NCBI GenBank assembly: GCA_017443265.1
Contig: JAFSOU010000023.1
Coordinates: 1-32,408 of the forward strand
DNA: 32,408 nt
Reading direction: 5' to 3'
Source of the DNA: Bacteroidales bacterium
Lineage (GTDB): Bacteria > Bacteroidota > Bacteroidia > Bacteroidales > P3
Part shown: positions 31,852-32,408 of the stretch, piece after piece
How positions within the stretch are numbered: position 1 is the stretch's first letter
Layout: each line of letters opens with the position of its first letter
Program-made: the position numbers and the translations under genes
The notes under the pieces: model-generated
What the model saw: the letters and a program-made list of their open reading frames with translations, nothing else
Database searches by the model: none
Told to the model about the DNA's origin: nothing

Positions 31852-32394
31852 CTACTTCTTTTTTAGTTTTGGTGTATTTGAATCAGGTTTTTTATCTGGA
31901 GTATCTATTTTGATTGTTAAAGGCATAGGAAAATCTACGCCAACTAATAGTGCTTCGCCTTCACCAAGAATAGGCAGGAAAGACAAACTGCTTCTATTTG
32001 CTGCTGACGCTGCACTCTCTACAGCTTTTTTATCTTGCTCATTAATCAACCTGTGAACTATAAAGGTTCCCATTTGACTAAGTGTTCCTAATGGAATATC
32101 ACGAGGCATTTGGGTGGCAATGCATAAAAATAAGCCATATTTCCTTGCCTCCTTTGATATTTGTTCAAAAGCATCAAGAGGTTTTGCTGAAAAATACTCA
32201 TCTGCAATAGACTTATTTAAGAATTGATGGGCTTCATCTATAAATACAATCACGGCCTGATCTTTATATTTACCCATTCTTGCTTCCGTGAGTAGCATCT
32301 TCCCTATTGCATTTACAAGAATCTCTCTAACTTGATAGTCAAAACTTACTTTGGAAAAATCTAATCTTAAGTGTAAAAGTTCACAAGGTTGTTG
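31852..32394 (-). CDS. HerA-type ATPase, C-terminal part (cut at window edge)
   Basis: About 180 residues remain from the C-terminus of a HerA/FtsK-superfamily hexameric DNA translocase. Walker B is present as VIVFIDEAH, followed by the family's sensor segment (LFLCIATQMPRDIPLGTLSQ, then TFIVHRLIN) and a final beta-strand region (LLVGVDFPMPLTIKI). Walker A would lie to the right of the window. The frame stays coding-like up to LHLRLDFSKVSFDYQV, then enters the 37-base repeat and meets a stop at 32395-32397, so the 5' end is cut or rearranged there. The first internal ATG (32298) is unlikely to be the true start. HerA usually partners a nuclease; here the next gene encodes one. Confidence 0.8.
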   Translation of the reverse strand, partial: QQPCELLHLRLDFSKVSFDYQVREILVNAIGKMLLTEARMGKYKDQAVIVFIDEAHQFLNKSIADEYFSAKPLDAFEQISKEARKYGLFLCIATQMPRDIPLGTLSQMGTFIVHRLINEQDKKAVESAASAANRSSLSFLPILGEGEALLVGVDFPMPLTIKIDTPDKKPDSNTPKLKKK

Positions 32395-32408
32395 TTAGGC
32401 ATTTGCCC
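32372..32408. repeat. 37-base repeat, right copy (inverted)
   Basis: The last 37 bases are the exact reverse complement of 68-104. On the minus strand this copy runs into the HerA frame at 32371, immediately before LRLDFSKV. The match ends exactly at the window edge, so it may continue beyond it. Confidence 0.85.

Overview
The window looks like chromosomal sequence from an anaerobic member of the Bacteroidales (Bacteroidota). The evidence is: promoters of the Bacteroidota type (TAnnTTTG at -7, often with TTTG about 20 bases upstream), A-rich leaders in place of strong Shine-Dalgarno sites, a DUF5686 outer-membrane protein ending in Phe, several small lipoproteins, a DUF4139 protein carrying a TonB-plug-like insert, a GYF_2/DUF4339 membrane protein, and a ferritin-rubredoxin-reverse rubrerythrin cluster typical of anaerobes. 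No rRNA, tRNA, insertion sequence or CRISPR array was found.

Layout. Positions 1-104 hold a long imperfect hairpin and one arm of a 37-base repeat; the other arm, inverted, is the last 37 bases of the window. Positions 105-3600 are an AT-rich accessory stretch: a truncated gene, a structured GC-rich non-coding island with a recurring hairpin-plus-tag element, two lipoproteins and an AAA/DUF4143 ATPase. Positions 3698-8238 (minus strand) hold a small lipoprotein, the DUF5686 protein and glutamine synthetase. Positions 8839-9470 are a HigBA-like toxin-antitoxin pair. Positions 9688-12075 (minus) are an operon of two unrecognised helical proteins and a calycin-like secreted protein. Positions 12264-13543 are the ferritin-rubredoxin-reverse rubrerythrin operon, closed by a clear terminator. 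Positions 13846-17265 hold a zinc-ribbon/coiled-coil/tail-anchor protein built from seven repeats and the DUF4139 protein. Positions 17349-23883 are envelope and isoprenoid genes: M23 peptidase, dxr, RseP-type protease, LptF/LptG permease and a glycosyltransferase. Positions 23995-24640 are two small membrane proteins. Positions 24722-26979 (minus) hold gltX and an OmpH/Skp-like protein. Positions 27146-27946 are a VanX-type D,D-dipeptidase lipoprotein.

The right end (27930-32408, minus strand) is a defence locus read as one unit: a HerA-type ATPase cut by the window edge, then a PD-(D/E)XK (Mrr-like) nuclease, then a type I restriction HsdR subunit carrying one frameshift. No hsdM or hsdS lies in the window; they may sit beyond the right edge. 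The nuclease and HerA genes are much richer in A+T than hsdR, so the locus looks mosaic. The HerA-nuclease pair beside hsdR is the best candidate for a poorly described system here.

All calls come from reading the sequence and its translations. No database search was possible, so family names rest on recognised motifs, and composition remarks are by eye.
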